Source: Bradyrhizobium sp. B097
GTDB taxonomy: Bacteria; Pseudomonadota; Alphaproteobacteria; Rhizobiales; Xanthobacteraceae
NCBI RefSeq assembly: GCF_038957035.1
Contig: NZ_CP152412.1
Location: 1,422,501-1,486,500 of the forward strand
Length of the DNA: 64,000 nt
Reading direction: 5' to 3'
Shown: piece by piece, positions 50,527 through 61,376 of the stretch
Numbering within the stretch: position 1 is the stretch's first letter
Layout of the letters: every line of letters starts with the position of its first letter
Notes under the pieces: model-generated
The model's input: only the letters and a program-made list of their open reading frames with translations
Databases searched by the model: none
What the model was told of the DNA's origin: nothing
Translations under genes and position numbers: made by a program

Positions 50527-50880
50527 TCATCCTCCTCGCCGAAGGGTCTTCCAAGCCAGAAGGGCAGCGGCAAGAATCGAGATGGCACAAAAGACGCTGG
50601 TCCCCAACATACGGACCCCGGGACGCGGTTCGTTGATCCACACGAGGGCGGCCAGACACAGAAACGCCGGGACTGCACAAGCTTGTGTAGCGATGTATTG
50701 CTTCCGCAATGCCGCCGGCGCACGGGGACTCCAGATGAATTCCTCGACCTCAAATCTGCGAGAAAAGGTGTCTATCGGCTCCTGGGGATACGACTTTGCG
50801 AGCTCCGCCATCACGGACATGAATCCCCATCCGGCAATGCCGATGAGCGTGATGGCAAGCAAGGCCAAGAGGAGCGACAT
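50527..50880 (-). CDS. Small membrane protein, hypothetical
   Basis: 117 residues. Three hydrophobic segments: LLLALLAITLIGIAGWGFM at the start, ACAVPAFLCLAALVWI near 70 and FCAISILAAALLAW near the end. The loop SRRFEVEEFIWSPRAPAALR is polar. No family recognised. Confidence 0.65.
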   Translation of the reverse strand: MSLLLALLAITLIGIAGWGFMSVMAELAKSYPQEPIDTFSRRFEVEEFIWSPRAPAALRKQYIATQACAVPAFLCLAALVWINEPRPGVRMLGTSVFCAISILAAALLAWKTLRRGG

Positions 50881-50921
50881 CTCTCATCCATACCATCTGC
50901 GATATGAGCCTGAATAGCCGG

Positions 50922-51596
50922 CTAAAGCGCGCCGCGCTCTTGCAGCAGCGCCAGCACCGCATTGAGGTCCGGCAGCACGGCTGCGCATTTCGCGCGCGTC
51001 TCGTCGGTCGGCGGCGCCATGTCGGGCACCATCAGCGTGATGGCGCCGGCGGCGTGGGCGGCCGCGACGCCGTGGTTGGAGTCTTCCACCGCGATGCAGG
51101 CCACCGGCGTTACGTCGAGCCGCGCGGCTGCCTTCAGATAGAGTTCCGGGTCCGGTTTGCCGTGGGTCACGTCATCGAGCGTCAGCAGCGTGTCGAAACG
51201 GTCGCGGATTCCCGCGAGCGTGAGATGGCGCTCGGCCGTGCGGCGGGATGACGAGGTCACGATCGCCTTTCTGCAGTCGGCGGCGGCAAGGCCGTCGAGC
51301 AGCGCGAGCGTGCCGGGCTTGAGCGGCAGGCCGGCGTCGAACATGCGATCGCGGGTGACGATGAAGGCGCGATTGACCTCGGCGAGCGGAAACGCCGCGC
51401 CGTAATGATCGCGCAGCATCGCTTCGCAGACCGGGCCGGGCAGCCCGACCATCGAATGGCACAGCGCGCCGACGCCGTCGCTGTAGCCGCATGCATTCAG
51501 CGCCGCGACCAGGCTGTCGAAGTAGACCTTCTCGGTGTCTAGCAGCGTGCCGTCCATGTCGAGCAGGACGGCGTCGACGGTCCAGGGCGCGTTCAC
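50922..51596 (-). CDS. HAD family hydrolase (beta-phosphoglucomutase/phosphatase type)
   Basis: 224 residues. Motif I VLLDMDGTLLDTEK near 10, motif II IVTSSSRRTAE near 105, motif III HGKPDPELYLKAA near 146 and motif IV CIAVEDSNHGVAAAHAAG near 170. This is a class IA HAD with a helical cap. Likely a phosphatase of a small sugar phosphate. The GTG start overlaps the stop of the CWC gene by GTGA, and the longer frame is a shadow of that gene. Confidence 0.88.
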   Translation of the reverse strand: MNAPWTVDAVLLDMDGTLLDTEKVYFDSLVAALNACGYSDGVGALCHSMVGLPGPVCEAMLRDHYGAAFPLAEVNRAFIVTRDRMFDAGLPLKPGTLALLDGLAAADCRKAIVTSSSRRTAERHLTLAGIRDRFDTLLTLDDVTHGKPDPELYLKAAARLDVTPVACIAVEDSNHGVAAAHAAGAITLMVPDMAPPTDETRAKCAAVLPDLNAVLALLQERGAL

Positions 51597-51808
51597 TTGG
51601 CGCTCACGGCGGCTTGCTGTTCCGCCAGTTTCCGCAGGCATGCCGGGCAGAGGCAGTCACTGCTGTCGGCCGGCATCGGCAAACGAAAGCTCTCGTCGGA
51701 ACACCAGCACGATCCCGTGAGCGAGCAGGAGAATTCGCTGCCGCATGCCGTGCACGCTAGCCGGCGCGGTGATGCTGGTTCGGAACGATCGTGTGACGTG
51801 AGGTCCAT
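51593..51808 (-). CDS. Cysteine-rich CWC family protein
   Basis: 71 residues with seven Cys: CTACGSEFSCSL, then GSCWCSDESF and DCLCPACLRKLAEQ. The CWC pattern (Cys-Trp-Cys) names the family. It probably binds a metal; role unknown. It overlaps the HAD gene by GTGA and should be co-translated with it. Confidence 0.85.
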   Translation of the reverse strand: MDLTSHDRSEPASPRRLACTACGSEFSCSLTGSCWCSDESFRLPMPADSSDCLCPACLRKLAEQQAAVSAK

Positions 51809-51911
51809 TCTAACCGCGATTTAATGCGCGAATTAATCTCGGGTTCATCCCGGACCGCGCTATGATGCCGGGCAACTGATATAGCCGGAATAGGCCGTTA
51901 AGGGAATTCTG

Positions 51912-53477
51912 ATGGCCCGTGATTCGCAAGCCGCGCTGATTGCCCTCAACCGGTTTGGATTTGGCGCCCGCGGCGGGGCGGCCGGCGACCTCATCAACGC
52001 GGCCTCCGATCCGCGCGGTTTCGTGCTGGCGGAACTGGCGCGTCCGAACGGCGCGCTGCTCGAAGTGCCGGGCCTGCTCTCGACGCCGGAGCTCGGCAAG
52101 CAGGTGTTCGACTATCAGTTCGAGATCCAGCAGGCGCGCAATGCCGCGAAAGCCGCGCAGCAAGGCGCGAGCGAGACGCCGCCGCAGGGGCCGGACGCGA
52201 AGCCGCAGCAGCGGCGCAATCTGTCGCTGTCGACTGCCGCGAAGGAGATCGCAGGCAAGGATCCGGCGATGCAGCCCCAGCCCGCCGACAACGCCAATGC
52301 GGCGATGACGCCGTCGACGATGCAGGCGGTGGCCGGTCCGGCCAAGCCGCCGGCGCAGCCGCTCAACATCATCCAGAAGACGTTTCGCGCCGAGGCGCTG
52401 GCGCGGCTGCAACGTGGCGTGGTCGCCGATTGCGGTTTCGTCGAGCGGCTCGTCGTGTTCTGGTCCAACCACTTCTGCATCTCCGCCAACAAGGGCGCGC
52501 TGGCGCGGATGTGGGCCGGCTCGTTCGAGCGCGAGGCGATCCGCCCGCATGTGCTTGGCCGCTTCGGCGACATGCTGAAGGCCGTCGAGCAGCATCCGGC
52601 GATGCTGTTCTTCCTCGACAACCAGCAATCGCTGGGGCCGGAGTCGCGCGCCGGCATCAACCGCAACCGCGGCCTCAACGAAAACCTCGCCCGCGAGATC
52701 ATGGAGCTGCATACGCTCGGCGTCGGCGGCGGCTACACCCAGGACGACGTCACTTCGCTGGCGCGCGTCATCACCGGCTGGACCTTTGCCGGCCGGCAGG
52801 GCCAGCTCGGCACGCCCGGCAGTTTTGTCTTCAATGCCAATGCGCACCAGCCCGGTCCGCAGCAGGTGCTGGGCAAGACCTATGCGCAGGCGGGCGTCGC
52901 GCAGGGCGATGCGGTGCTGTCCGACATCGCGCGGCATCCCTCGACCGCAAAATTCATCGCGACCAAGTTCGCCCGCCATTTCGTCACGGATGATCCGCCG
53001 CCGGCGCTGGTGGCGAAGCTGCAGGATACGTTCAGCAAGACCGACGGCGATCTCAGAGCGCTCGCCACCGCGCTCGTTCAGTCGAATGAAGCTTGGCAGG
53101 CGCCGCTGACGAAAATGCGCTCGCCTTACGAATTCCTGCTCGCCTCCGGCCGCCTGCTGGCGCGCAATCCGGAGGATCCGGGCCGCTACCTCAACGGCCT
53201 CAACGTGCTCGGCCAGCCGCTGTGGTCGCCGGCCGGCCCGAACGGTTTCCCGGATACAGCTGCGGCCTGGGCGGCGCCTGAGGGCATCAAGCTCAGGCTC
53301 GACATCTCGGCGCAGCTTGGCTCCCAGCTCGCCGACCGGTTCGACCCGCGCGACCTGCTCGAGTTGATTGCGGCGGATGCCGCTTCGGTCGAGACGCGGC
53401 GCACCATCGAGCGTGCGGAATCGCGGCAGCAGGCGCTGGCGCTGCTGCTGATGTCGCCGGAATTCCAGAGGAGATGA
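51912..53477 (+). CDS. DUF1800 domain protein
   Basis: 521 residues. LIALNRFGFGARGGAAGDLI at the start, RLVVFWSNHFCIS near 180 and RGLNENLAREIMELHTLGVG with the following YTQDDVTSLARVITGW are the DUF1800 hallmarks. An Ala/Gln-rich insert lies near 75-140. It overlaps the DUF1501 gene by ATGA. The pair is common in proteobacteria and suspected to act in cell-envelope export or in alcohol or polymer degradation; the function is unproven. Confidence 0.92.
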   Translation: MARDSQAALIALNRFGFGARGGAAGDLINAASDPRGFVLAELARPNGALLEVPGLLSTPELGKQVFDYQFEIQQARNAAKAAQQGASETPPQGPDAKPQQRRNLSLSTAAKEIAGKDPAMQPQPADNANAAMTPSTMQAVAGPAKPPAQPLNIIQKTFRAEALARLQRGVVADCGFVERLVVFWSNHFCISANKGALARMWAGSFEREAIRPHVLGRFGDMLKAVEQHPAMLFFLDNQQSLGPESRAGINRNRGLNENLAREIMELHTLGVGGGYTQDDVTSLARVITGWTFAGRQGQLGTPGSFVFNANAHQPGPQQVLGKTYAQAGVAQGDAVLSDIARHPSTAKFIATKFARHFVTDDPPPALVAKLQDTFSKTDGDLRALATALVQSNEAWQAPLTKMRSPYEFLLASGRLLARNPEDPGRYLNGLNVLGQPLWSPAGPNGFPDTAAAWAAPEGIKLRLDISAQLGSQLADRFDPRDLLELIAADAASVETRRTIERAESRQQALALLLMSPEFQRR

Positions 53478-54703
53478 TCATGGATTGCTCCGAGAGCCTG
53501 ATGCTGCAGGCGACATCGCGGCGCGCGCTGCTGCTCGGCGGCGCCTCCTTTGCCGCCTGGGCCTATTTGCCGAAATTCGCGCGCGCGGCCGATGGCCGCG
53601 ATCCGCGCTTCGTCACCATCATCCTGCGCGGTGCGCTCGATGGTCTTGCCACCGTAGCCCCGATCGGTGACCCCGATTATGCCGGCCTGCACGGCGCGAT
53701 CGCGCTGAAAGCCGATGGACCGAACGCGGCGGTGATGCTGGATCCGTTCTTCGGCCTGCATCCGGCGATGCCGGAATTCGCGCGGATGTATCGGGCCAAG
53801 CAGGCCGCGGTGGTCCATGCGGTTGCGACCTCCTATCGCGATCGCTCGCATTTCGATGGCCAGGACGTGCTGGAGAGCGGCTTCCCCGGTCCCGGTCGGG
53901 TGCAGTCCGGCTGGCTCAACCGCGCGCTCGAAGCATTGCCGAAGGGCGAGCGGGTGACGCGCGCGCTCGCGGTCGGCCCGACCACGCCGCTGGTGCTGCG
54001 CGGCGCAGCGCCGACCGTCGGCTGGGCGCCGACCGCGCTGCCGCAGGCCGCCGACGACACCGCGATGCGGCTGCTCGATCTCTACCAGCACCGCGATCCG
54101 ACGCTGGCGAGCGCGCTGACGCAGGGCTTGCAGCTCGAGAAACAGGCGCAGGGCAACGAGATGAAGCCGCAGCCCGGCGGCGGCGGCGTCGCGGCGATGC
54201 GGCTGGTGGCGCGCGGCGCCGCCAAGCTGATGGCGGCGGATGACGGACCGCGGATCGGTGCACTCGCCTTCGACGGCTGGGATACCCATGCCAATGAAGG
54301 CGGGCCGGTCGGCCGGCTCGCGCAGCTGCTCGGCGGGCTCGACGGCGCACTGGCGGAATTTCAGAGCGGCTTAGGTGCGCGCTGGCGCGACACCGTGATC
54401 GTGGTCGCCACCGAGTTCGGGCGCACCGCGCGCATCAACGGCACCGAGGGCACCGACCACGGCACCGGCACCATCGCGCTGCTCGTCGGCGGCGCGGTGA
54501 ACGGCGGTCGGATGATCACCGACTGGCCGGGCCTCAAGCCCGCCAATCTCTACCAGGCCCGCGACCTCGCCCCGACCACCGACCTGCGCGCCGTGATCAA
54601 GGGCGTGCTGCACGACCAGTTCGGCCTCGGCGAGCGTGTGCTGGCCGATGCCGTGTTTCCGGACAGCGCGCCGGTAAAGCCGATGAAGGGATTGGTGGCG
54701 TAG
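53474..54703 (+). CDS. DUF1501 domain protein, Tat-exported
   Basis: 409 residues. A Tat signal (TSRRALLLGGASFAAWAYLP) precedes a sulfatase-like alkaline-phosphatase-fold domain: FVTIILRGALDGLATVAPIG near 47, SYRDRSHFDGQDVLESGFPG near 117, and EFGRTARINGTEGTDHGTGT near 315. It is always paired with DUF1800 proteins. Periplasmic. Two possible starts (53474 and 53480); the first overlaps the DUF1800 stop. Confidence 0.92.
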   Translation: MIMDCSESLMLQATSRRALLLGGASFAAWAYLPKFARAADGRDPRFVTIILRGALDGLATVAPIGDPDYAGLHGAIALKADGPNAAVMLDPFFGLHPAMPEFARMYRAKQAAVVHAVATSYRDRSHFDGQDVLESGFPGPGRVQSGWLNRALEALPKGERVTRALAVGPTTPLVLRGAAPTVGWAPTALPQAADDTAMRLLDLYQHRDPTLASALTQGLQLEKQAQGNEMKPQPGGGGVAAMRLVARGAAKLMAADDGPRIGALAFDGWDTHANEGGPVGRLAQLLGGLDGALAEFQSGLGARWRDTVIVVATEFGRTARINGTEGTDHGTGTIALLVGGAVNGGRMITDWPGLKPANLYQARDLAPTTDLRAVIKGVLHDQFGLGERVLADAVFPDSAPVKPMKGLVA

Positions 54704-54722
54704 CACTCGCCACAACCACGGT

Positions 54723-54843
54723 GTCGTCCCGGCGAAAGCCGGGACCCATTACCACCGAACTCGATTGTTGGAAACGCTGGAGCCACAGCACGCCATGACC
54801 ACGCGCATTTGTGGTTATGGGTCCCGGCCTTCGCCGGGACGAC
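54723..54843. repeat. Bradyrhizobium-type palindromic repeat
   Basis: GTCGTCCCGGCGAAAGCCGG at the left pairs with the right end GGCCTTCGCCGGGACGAC; inner ACCCATTACCAC pairs with GTGGTTATGGGT. Same family as 35447 and 35700. Confidence 0.75.
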
Positions 54844-54851
54844 GCAAGTAA

Positions 54852-55793
54852 TTACCCCTTCGTCATCCCGTCGATCTCCGCCATCTCCTCCGCACTCAGC
54901 TTCCAGCTGATCGCTTTCACGTTCTGCTCGATCTGCTCGGGACGCGTCGCGCCGGCGATGACGCTTGCGACTTGCGGGCGGGCGGCGAGCCAGGAGAAGG
55001 CGAGCTCGAGCATGGTGTGGCCGCGCGCCTGTGCGAAGGCCTGCAGCTGCTCGACGATGTCCTCGTTGCGCGGCGTGACGTAGCGGTCCTTCAAGGCCGG
55101 CGCCTTGGCGAAGCGGGTGTCGGCGGGCGCAGCAGTGCCGCGCTGATACTTGCCGGTTAGAAGACCGCTCGCGAGCGGGAAGAACGGCAGCAGGCCGAGA
55201 TTGTATTGCTGCGCGGCGGGCAAGAGGTCCTTCTCGATGCCGCGCACCACGAGGCTGTATTCGTCCTGGCAGGACACGAAGCGGTTCACGTTCAGCTCGC
55301 GCGCGACGTATTCCGCCTCCGCGATCCGCCATGCCGGGAAATTGGAGTTGCCGATGTAGCGCACCTTGCCCTGGCGCACGAGATCGTCGAGCGCGCGCAG
55401 CGTCTCGTCGATCGGGGTCAAGGGATCGTAATCGTGCTGCTGATAGAGATCGATGTAGTCGGTCTTCAGGCGGGTGAGGCTCGCTTCGACCGCGGACATG
55501 ATGTAGCGCCGCGAGGCGCCCTGTTTGGTGCCGTCGGTCGCCATCGGCTTGGAGAATTTCGTGGCGAGCACGATGTCCTTGCGGCGATCGCCCAGCACGG
55601 TGCCGAGCACGGTCTCCGAGCCGCCCATGCCGGCATAGATGTCGGCGGTGTCGAACAGGGTGATGCCGAGATCGATCGCCTTGTGGATCACCTTGCGCGA
55701 GGTTTCCAGGTCGGTGCGCTGGCCGAAATTGTTGCAGCCGATGCCGACCGCGGACACGCGCAGGCCGGAGCCGCCGAGATTACGAATTTCCAT
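54852..55793 (-). CDS. Aldo/keto reductase
   Basis: 313 residues. The catalytic tetrad is seen in LFDTADIYAGMGGSETVLG (Asp, Tyr), VLATKFSKPM (Lys) and DLYQQHDYDPLTPIDETL (His region). The NADPH-binding C-terminal SVIAGATRPEQIEQNVKAIS is typical. It reduces aldehydes or ketones in the cytoplasm. Length is normal. Convergent with the DUF1501 gene over a palindromic repeat. Confidence 0.94.
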   Translation of the reverse strand: MEIRNLGGSGLRVSAVGIGCNNFGQRTDLETSRKVIHKAIDLGITLFDTADIYAGMGGSETVLGTVLGDRRKDIVLATKFSKPMATDGTKQGASRRYIMSAVEASLTRLKTDYIDLYQQHDYDPLTPIDETLRALDDLVRQGKVRYIGNSNFPAWRIAEAEYVARELNVNRFVSCQDEYSLVVRGIEKDLLPAAQQYNLGLLPFFPLASGLLTGKYQRGTAAPADTRFAKAPALKDRYVTPRNEDIVEQLQAFAQARGHTMLELAFSWLAARPQVASVIAGATRPEQIEQNVKAISWKLSAEEMAEIDGMTKG

Positions 55794-56067
55794 GAGACAA
55801 TCCTGTGGGATAGGCGAGGGATGCGGCGCATTGTGACAATCGCGCCGCGGCGCGGCAAGGTGCCGCCCTACCGCCGATCACGCATGGCACCTATCACGCT
55901 CAGCAATGTCGAAAAAAAGCGGTCCCGGTCAGACGCGGCGACTGACGGGGACCGCTCGGGGCGAAGATCTGAGACGGGGGGCCTGATCTTACGCAAGCGG
56001 AAGCCTAGCCGGGCTTTGTAACGCGCCGGTGACATCTCCATTCCATCCACAGCCCGCGCAGGCGCGC

Positions 56068-56529
56068 TCAGATGATCTTGCGATAGATGACGAAGCCGGG
56101 CTTGTCCGCGACCTTGTCATATAGCTGCATCGCGGTGTGGTTGGTCTCATGCGTTTGCCAGTAGACGCGCGGCGATCCGACGAGTTTCGCCTGCGCGTAG
56201 ACGCCGTTGATCAAGGCGCGGCCGACGCCCTTGCCGCGCGCGGCCTGGCTGGTGAAGAGATCTTGCAGATAGCAGGTGGGCGCGATCGCCGTGGTCGAGC
56301 GGTGAAACAGATAGTGCGTCAGCCCGAGCAGCGCGCCGCCGGCGTCGGCGACCAGTGCATGCACCGGCTCGTAGGCATCGAAGAAGCGCTGCCACGTCAT
56401 CGCGGTGATCTCGGGCGCGAGCGCGGTCGGTCCTGACCGTTCATAGAAGGCGTTGTAGCCGTCCCACAGAGGAAGCCACTGGGCGTAATCGTCGCGCGTG
56501 ACGAAGCGGATGGTGACGTCGTCGGACAT
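56068..56529 (-). CDS. GNAT family N-acetyltransferase
   Basis: 153 residues. IRFVTRDDYAQWLPLWDGYN opens the fold; the acetyl-CoA loop is FTSQAARGKGVGRALINGVY near 95; TNHTAMQLYDKVADKPGFVI ends it. ATG at 56529 is used since the fold starts there. Acceptor unknown. Confidence 0.9.
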   Translation of the reverse strand: MSDDVTIRFVTRDDYAQWLPLWDGYNAFYERSGPTALAPEITAMTWQRFFDAYEPVHALVADAGGALLGLTHYLFHRSTTAIAPTCYLQDLFTSQAARGKGVGRALINGVYAQAKLVGSPRVYWQTHETNHTAMQLYDKVADKPGFVIYRKII

Positions 56530-56631
56530 GAGCGAACCTTGGATGATCCCGCGTTGCACGATGTCTGCGCATCGCTCGCGAAGGTTCTACCGTCGCGATC
56601 GCGCGGGATCAATTGCCGACGAAGTCGCGCC

Positions 56632-57447
56632 TCATTCGGCGGCGCGCAGCAGCCGCGCCAGATGGCGTTCGCGCCCGGCGCGCTGCGCGCGATATTCGTC
56701 GGCCCTGGCCGGATCGTCGGTGTGCCGCACAAGGTCGGTCACCGGCGTATAGCTCAGCATGCGACCGCCGTCGGGCAACGCGGTGCAGCTGAAGCGCAGC
56801 ACCTGGCCGTCGGCGAGATTGAGGTTGATCGGCGTGGAATCGCCCGATCGCATCATCGCGATGCGCTCGGCGATGAACGCGCTCAGCTCGTCTTCCGGCA
56901 ATTCGTAGGCGCCGGTGTCGCGGCCATGATACATCAGCGCGACGAACGGCGGCTTGCTGTCGGCCTGCGCGTCGGAGAGCGCGAAATATTCGCGGAAGGC
57001 GCGGTTGATGAATTCGGCGCGGGTGTCGGCGTCGAGCAGCACGATGCCGATGTCGACCTGGTCGAGCGCGGCGGCGAGCCGCGCCGAGGTGGCGTGATGC
57101 TGCTGGTCCGCGGCAAAGGCGTCGATCCATTTCTGCCGCAGCATTCCCGTGATCAGGGCGGTGCCGGCCGCGGTCGCGGCCAGCATCAGCATCCGCGCGA
57201 CGTCGGCGGTGTCGTAGCCGGGCAGCGCGCGATGATCGAGGAAGAACAGCGCCGAGGCGGCCACCGCGATCGCCGCGGAGATCAGCCCGGAGCTGATGCC
57301 GCTGATCGAGCTGGCGAGCGCCACGATGCAGACGAACAGCGGCGCGGGATTGGGGACCGGGATAAGGAGACGGTCGATCAGGAAGGCGGCGAGCGCCGTG
57401 ATCGCCGTCAGGGCCGGACCTGAAATTGCACGCCAATCAAGCCGCAT
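56632..57447 (-). CDS. Membrane-bound PAS domain protein without output domain
   Basis: 271 residues. DUF4118-like N-terminal membrane region of about four helices (ITALAAFLIDRLLIPVPNPA; VCIVALASSISGISSGLISA; AAIAVAASALFFLDHRALPG), then a PAS domain starting at LAAALDQVDIGIVLLDADTR near 118, with FINRAFREYFALSD. There is no histidine kinase, GGDEF or EAL part, so it may pair with other proteins. The PAS could sense a small ligand or redox state. Confidence 0.75.
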   Translation of the reverse strand: MRLDWRAISGPALTAITALAAFLIDRLLIPVPNPAPLFVCIVALASSISGISSGLISAAIAVAASALFFLDHRALPGYDTADVARMLMLAATAAGTALITGMLRQKWIDAFAADQQHHATSARLAAALDQVDIGIVLLDADTRAEFINRAFREYFALSDAQADSKPPFVALMYHGRDTGAYELPEDELSAFIAERIAMMRSGDSTPINLNLADGQVLRFSCTALPDGGRMLSYTPVTDLVRHTDDPARADEYRAQRAGRERHLARLLRAAE

Positions 57448-57658
57448 GCGCGTTCTCGCTATCTGTCAAACGAACGATAAAGCGGTAGTTTGACGACAGC
57501 TCCGCAACGGCGCCGGGATTTTCGCCCCGACCGTTAAGCCGGCCTTGCAGGGGCCGAACCAGCTTTCGCTGCTTTCAAATCAAATGATATGCAGATCGGC
57601 ATGGAACCCGGTTCCGGGCCTGCGGGTTACCGCGTGCTTTGCTTGAAAGAGGACATCG

Positions 57659-58012
57659 ATGCCCGCCATTTCGCCTTCGCTGCTGCCGATCCTGATGCTG
57701 TTTGCCTCGAACGTCTTCATGACCTTCGCCTGGTACGGCCATCTCAAGTTCAAGGATCATTCGCTCCCCCTTGTCATCATGGTGAGCTGGGGCATCGCCT
57801 TCTTCGAATACTGGCTGGCGGTGCCGGCCAATCGCTGGGGCAGCGCGGTCTATAGCGCCGCGCAGCTCAAGACCATGCAGGAGGTGATCACGCTGGTCGT
57901 GTTCGCCGGCTTCTCGGTGTTGTATCTGAAGGAGCCGCTGGGCTGGAATCACGCGCTCGGTTTTGCCTTCATCGCCGCCGGCGCGTTCTTCATCTTCCAC
58001 AAATGGAGCTAG
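57659..58012 (+). CDS. DMT family protein (DUF486)
   Basis: 117 residues, four helices: ILMLFASNVFMTFAWYGHLK, LPLVIMVSWGIAFFEYWLAV, EVITLVVFAGFSVLYLKEPL, and ALGFAFIAAGAFFIFHKWS. DUF486 proteins are small inner-membrane proteins related to the drug/metabolite transporter superfamily; substrate unknown. AGAGGAC lies just before the ATG. Confidence 0.92.
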   Translation: MPAISPSLLPILMLFASNVFMTFAWYGHLKFKDHSLPLVIMVSWGIAFFEYWLAVPANRWGSAVYSAAQLKTMQEVITLVVFAGFSVLYLKEPLGWNHALGFAFIAAGAFFIFHKWS

Positions 58013-58022
58013 CGCGTTCGCG

Positions 58023-58178
58023 CTAGCGGTGCGGAGCCGGCTTGGCGGCAGGCGTCGTGACATGCGCGGGGTGCGCGCGGTCTTCGCCCTGCGTGCCGGT
58101 CACGATCAGGAGCGAGGCCGCAAGCAGGATCGCCGCCGACAGCGTCACGGTCACAAGTCCGACGGGGGTCTTCATCAT
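58023..58178 (-). CDS. Tiny membrane protein
   Basis: 51 residues: MMKTPVGLVTVTLSAAILLA then ASLLIVTGTQGEDRAHPAH and a Pro/Ala-rich tail. One helix, perhaps a signal anchor. No close Shine-Dalgarno was found, so it is uncertain. Confidence 0.4.
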   Translation of the reverse strand: MMKTPVGLVTVTLSAAILLAASLLIVTGTQGEDRAHPAHVTTPAAKPAPHR

Positions 58179-58238
58179 GTCGCGCCGCTGTCTCTCCCGC
58201 GCCTCGCCGCGGATCAGGTGCCAAATGGAATTGCCGGA

Positions 58239-58415
58239 TTACGCCGGGATCGATGTCGCCATGCTGATGTTGCTCGCCAGCAGCGTCACGGCGACGACCA
58301 GACACAGCGTCAGTGCGCCAAGCGCGAGCAACGCGGCGATCGCGTTGGTCAGGCGGGATGATGCCACTGGGGCATGGCGGCCATGGAAGCCTGCCGTGCC
58401 GGACCACCGTTTCAT
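58239..58415 (-). CDS. Tiny membrane protein
   Basis: 58 residues: polar N-terminus with RHAPVASSRLT, then one hydrophobic segment (AIAALLALGALTLCLVVAVT), ending SMATSIPA. A GAGGG lies about 11 nt before the ATG. It lies upstream of the tiny gene at 58023, both in the same direction, possibly as an operon. Confidence 0.4.
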   Translation of the reverse strand: MKRWSGTAGFHGRHAPVASSRLTNAIAALLALGALTLCLVVAVTLLASNISMATSIPA

Positions 58416-58594
58416 GGTGTAAATCCCTCAGGCCGCGAGCGAATCACTCGCGACATCCGAGCGAATCTGCCCAGCGTCACCGGCAACATTGCGGCGGCGT
58501 GGCCCCTCGAAAACGGCGAAAATGCGGCCTTGGCCAGGGTTTTGCCCGTTATTTGGGCTGTTTCCCCGCTATTCCCGGAATTCAGGCTGGTTGT

Positions 58595-59248
58595 TCAAAC
58601 GCCTGCGACAAGGCGGGCCTGGGGCTCGGCCCCGGCACCAGGCTGCCAATCCATCGAGACAAATCCGGGGGTCTGCTCGACCCGTTTCAGCCAGGCGCGG
58701 ATCGACGGGAAGGTCGCAAGGTCGAAGTCGCAGCGGTCGGCGACGTGGGTGTAGCCGTAGAGGGCGATGTCGGCGACCGTGAATTGCTCGGCCGCGAAAA
58801 AGGCGTGCCCCTTGAGGTGATTTTCCATCACCTGCAGCGCCGCATAGCCGCGCTCCATCCAGTCCTCCAGCGCGTGCGTCTGCAGGTCGCGCCCGCCCTT
58901 GACCAGCGACAGCCAGAAATAGGCGGCGCCGATATTCGGCTCCAGCGCGTGCTGCTCGAAGAACATCCATTGCAGCGCCTCGGCGCGCTCGATCCGCGAC
59001 TCCGGCGCCAGCGGCGTGCCGATCGCGACGTACCAGAGGATGGCGTTGGACTCGGCGAGATGGCGGCCCTCGGCGACCTCGAGCAACGGCACCTGGCCGC
59101 TCGGATTCTTGGCCAGGAAGTCCGGAGTGCGGCTCTCGCCGCGCAGGATGTCGATCTCGATCGCCTGATATGGCGTGTTCAACACCGCAAGCGCCAGCCG
59201 GACCTTGTAGCTGTTGCCGGAGCGCTGCATCGAATAGAGCTTGTACAT
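58595..59248 (-). CDS. Glutathione S-transferase family protein
   Basis: 217 residues. MYKLYSMQRSGNSYKVRLAL is the N-terminal glutathione site with Ser; NPSGQVPLLEVAEG and LAESNAILWYVA follow; a helical C-terminal domain includes FTVADIALYGYTHVADRCDF near 155. Bacterial GSTs detoxify electrophiles or act in catabolic steps; the substrate is unknown. I chose ATG at 59248 since the fold begins there, although the frame is open to 59323. Confidence 0.9.
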   Translation of the reverse strand: MYKLYSMQRSGNSYKVRLALAVLNTPYQAIEIDILRGESRTPDFLAKNPSGQVPLLEVAEGRHLAESNAILWYVAIGTPLAPESRIERAEALQWMFFEQHALEPNIGAAYFWLSLVKGGRDLQTHALEDWMERGYAALQVMENHLKGHAFFAAEQFTVADIALYGYTHVADRCDFDLATFPSIRAWLKRVEQTPGFVSMDWQPGAGAEPQARLVAGV

Positions 59249-61098
<1,850 letters not shown>

Positions 61099-61120
61099 TC
61101 GATTCCGAACCTGTAAACCA

Positions 61121-61165
61121 AGAAGCGCTCCCGCACTTCGTGTGGGAGCGCTTCTGTTTGTGTTT
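61121..61165 (+). terminator. Rho-independent terminator of the aminotransferase
   Basis: AGAAGCGCTCCC (61121) pairs exactly with GGGAGCGCTTCT (61144-61155), with further pairs inside, followed by GTTTGTGTTT. Confidence 0.9.
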
Positions 61166-61376
61166 GCGTACTCGTCGATCGGGGCAGCGACATCGCGCGC
61201 CGGTAAAATCGGTGAGTCAAATCACATCACGCCCATCTCACGCGTGTGTGTACGAACATCGATGCCACACGCGGGAAGTTTTTACGGCGTCTTTGCGAAC
61301 TGCCTTGTTTTGGACACGACCCTTGCATTCTGTCCGCCGCACAAATTCAGTTCAGTTCACCTTGCGGAGACAGATA

